From: DATDRS01 sp035291605 | GTDB taxonomy: Bacteria; Chloroflexota; Anaerolineae; Anaerolineales; UBA6663 | Direction: 5' to 3' | Length of the DNA stretch: 6,120 nucleotides | NCBI GenBank assembly: GCA_035291605.1 | Contig: DATDRS010000068.1 | Span: forward strand, 1 to 6,120 | In this document: piece after piece, positions 5,208 to 6,120 of the stretch | Position numbering within the stretch: position 1 is the stretch's first letter | Layout: each line of letters starts with the position of its first letter | The notes under the pieces: generated by a model | Told to the model about the DNA's origin: nothing | Seen by the model: only the letters and a program-made list of their open reading frames with translations | Database searches by the model: none | Translations under genes and position numbers: made by a program

Positions 5208-6120
5208 CTAACGACTCGTGGCCACAGGCTCAAACTCCCCGAACAAGTCCACCGTATCTTGAGATAACCCCTGCGTGTAGCTCAAGCTGGTCGCCTGGCG
5301 CACCAGCCGCATCGTCTCTTTGGCCTCGGCCTGCATGCGGCGGATGCCGGTGGCGATCACGTCTTGCAAGAGCAGGGGGCGGGCTTCGTAATAGGCGCGG
5401 CGCTCACGGAAGGGCTCGAGGAAGAAGTTGATGGCGTGGGCAAGTTTCTCTTTCACTTCCACGTCGCCTACTTTTCCGCCGCGATACCGCTCCTTGAGTT
5501 CGGCCACCTCGTCTTTGTCGGCGTTGAAGGCATCGTGATAGACGAACACCGGATTGCCTTCGACCGTGCCGGGGTCGGTGGCGCGCAGACGTTTGGGGTC
5601 GGTGTACATGCCCTTCACTTTGGCCGTTACTGTTTCGGCGTCGTCGGAGAGGAAGATGGCGTTGCCGAGCGATTTGCTCATCTTGGCATCCCCGTCGGTG
5701 CCGACGAGAGTCGGCACTTCACCCACCAACACGTCGGGTTCGGGAAACACGGGCGTGTACAACTGGTTGAAGCGGCGGGCGATCTCGCGGGCAAGCTCTA
5801 CATGGGCCTGATTGTCTTTGCCCACCGGGACGAGATTGGCGCGGGGAAGAAGAATATCGACGGCTTGCAGAACCGGATAGCCGAGCAAGCCAAAGGGCAT
5901 GGTATCGAGATGGGCGTCGCGGGCCATGTCTTTGAGCGAGGGGAGTCGTTCGAGGCGCGGAACGGTGATCAGCATCTCGAACAGCAGATTCAACTCGAAG
6001 GTCTCTGGAATGGCCGACTGCACAAAAATCGTCGAGAGTTCGGGATCGATGCCAATGGCAAGATAGTCGAGCACGATGTCGCGGATGAAGCCGGGGATTT
6101 CGAGGATCGCCTCGCGCTCC
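5208..6120 (-). CDS. trpS: Tryptophanyl-tRNA synthetase, C-terminal part (5' end off the window)
   Basis: TrpRS is a class I synthetase that activates tryptophan with ATP and loads it on tRNA-Trp. The frame is open to the right edge, giving 303 visible residues; a GTG at 6074 is an internal valine, not a start. The N-terminal ATP motif (HIGH type) is off the window. Seen are STIFVQSAIPE, GLLGYPVLQAVDIL, LVPVGKDNQAHVELAREIARRFN split by short linkers, and the signature KMSKS at 5670-5684, followed by LGN. MYTDP and DPGTVEGNPVF then follow. This KMSKSLGN/MYTDP pattern resembles the TrpRS II-type branch (Deinococcus and clostridial forms, from memory) rather than the E. coli type. Only about the first 30-40 residues should be missing. 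It stands directly upstream of trpD in the same direction, with no terminator between, so it probably belongs to the same transcript. Confidence 0.95.
   Translation of the reverse strand, partial: EREAILEIPGFIRDIVLDYLAIGIDPELSTIFVQSAIPETFELNLLFEMLITVPRLERLPSLKDMARDAHLDTMPFGLLGYPVLQAVDILLPRANLVPVGKDNQAHVELAREIARRFNQLYTPVFPEPDVLVGEVPTLVGTDGDAKMSKSLGNAIFLSDDAETVTAKVKGMYTDPKRLRATDPGTVEGNPVFVYHDAFNADKDEVAELKERYRGGKVGDVEVKEKLAHAINFFLEPFRERRAYYEARPLLLQDVIATGIRRMQAEAKETMRLVRQATSLSYTQGLSQDTVDLFGEFEPVATSR

Overview
This GC-rich bacterial window is almost entirely a tryptophan-biosynthesis cluster on the minus strand. Read in the direction of transcription (right to left) the order is trpS (5' end off the window), trpD, trpC, trpF, trpB, trpA. 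At the left edge, on the plus strand, is the 3' part of a small conserved-looking protein of unknown function. It converges on trpA and overlaps its last bases. From memory, the style of the proteins (for example MPYFPLGYPTPE at the start of TrpA and HAVGPRKEIG in TrpD) and the many short palindromic and low-complexity repeats at gene junctions suggest a Chloroflexota (Anaerolineae-like) genome. This is an inference without any search.

The products cover the pathway from anthranilate to tryptophan: phosphoribosylation (TrpD), isomerisation (TrpF), ring closure to indole-glycerol phosphate (TrpC), and the two tryptophan synthase subunits (TrpA, TrpB). TrpS then charges the tryptophan onto tRNA. 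All the catalytic residues I checked are present. The anthranilate synthase genes trpE and trpG are not in the window; they may lie beyond the right edge or elsewhere. Spacing is tight (44, 4, -20 and 67 nt for D-C, C-F, F-B and B-A), with no recognisable intrinsic terminator, so trpD to trpA very probably form one transcript. The 97-nt trpS-trpD gap also lacks a terminator. It holds a 20-codon open frame with a good ribosome-binding site but no Trp codons.

The most interesting signal is repeat DNA that has become part of the genes. An 88-bp palindromic element with 17-bp terminal inverted repeats lies in frame inside trpC and adds about 28 residues between the N-terminal helix and the first beta strand. 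It is nearly free of stop codons in all six frames. A different 45-bp imperfect inverted repeat encodes most of a C-terminal extension on TrpF, next to the trpF-trpB overlap. A third, a perfect 14-bp inverted repeat, spans the trpB-trpA gap and contains the trpB stop codon.

No tRNA, rRNA, CRISPR array or transposase gene is visible. No stretch longer than 300 bases lacks a gene; the largest gaps are trpS-trpD and trpB-trpA, and both are described below.
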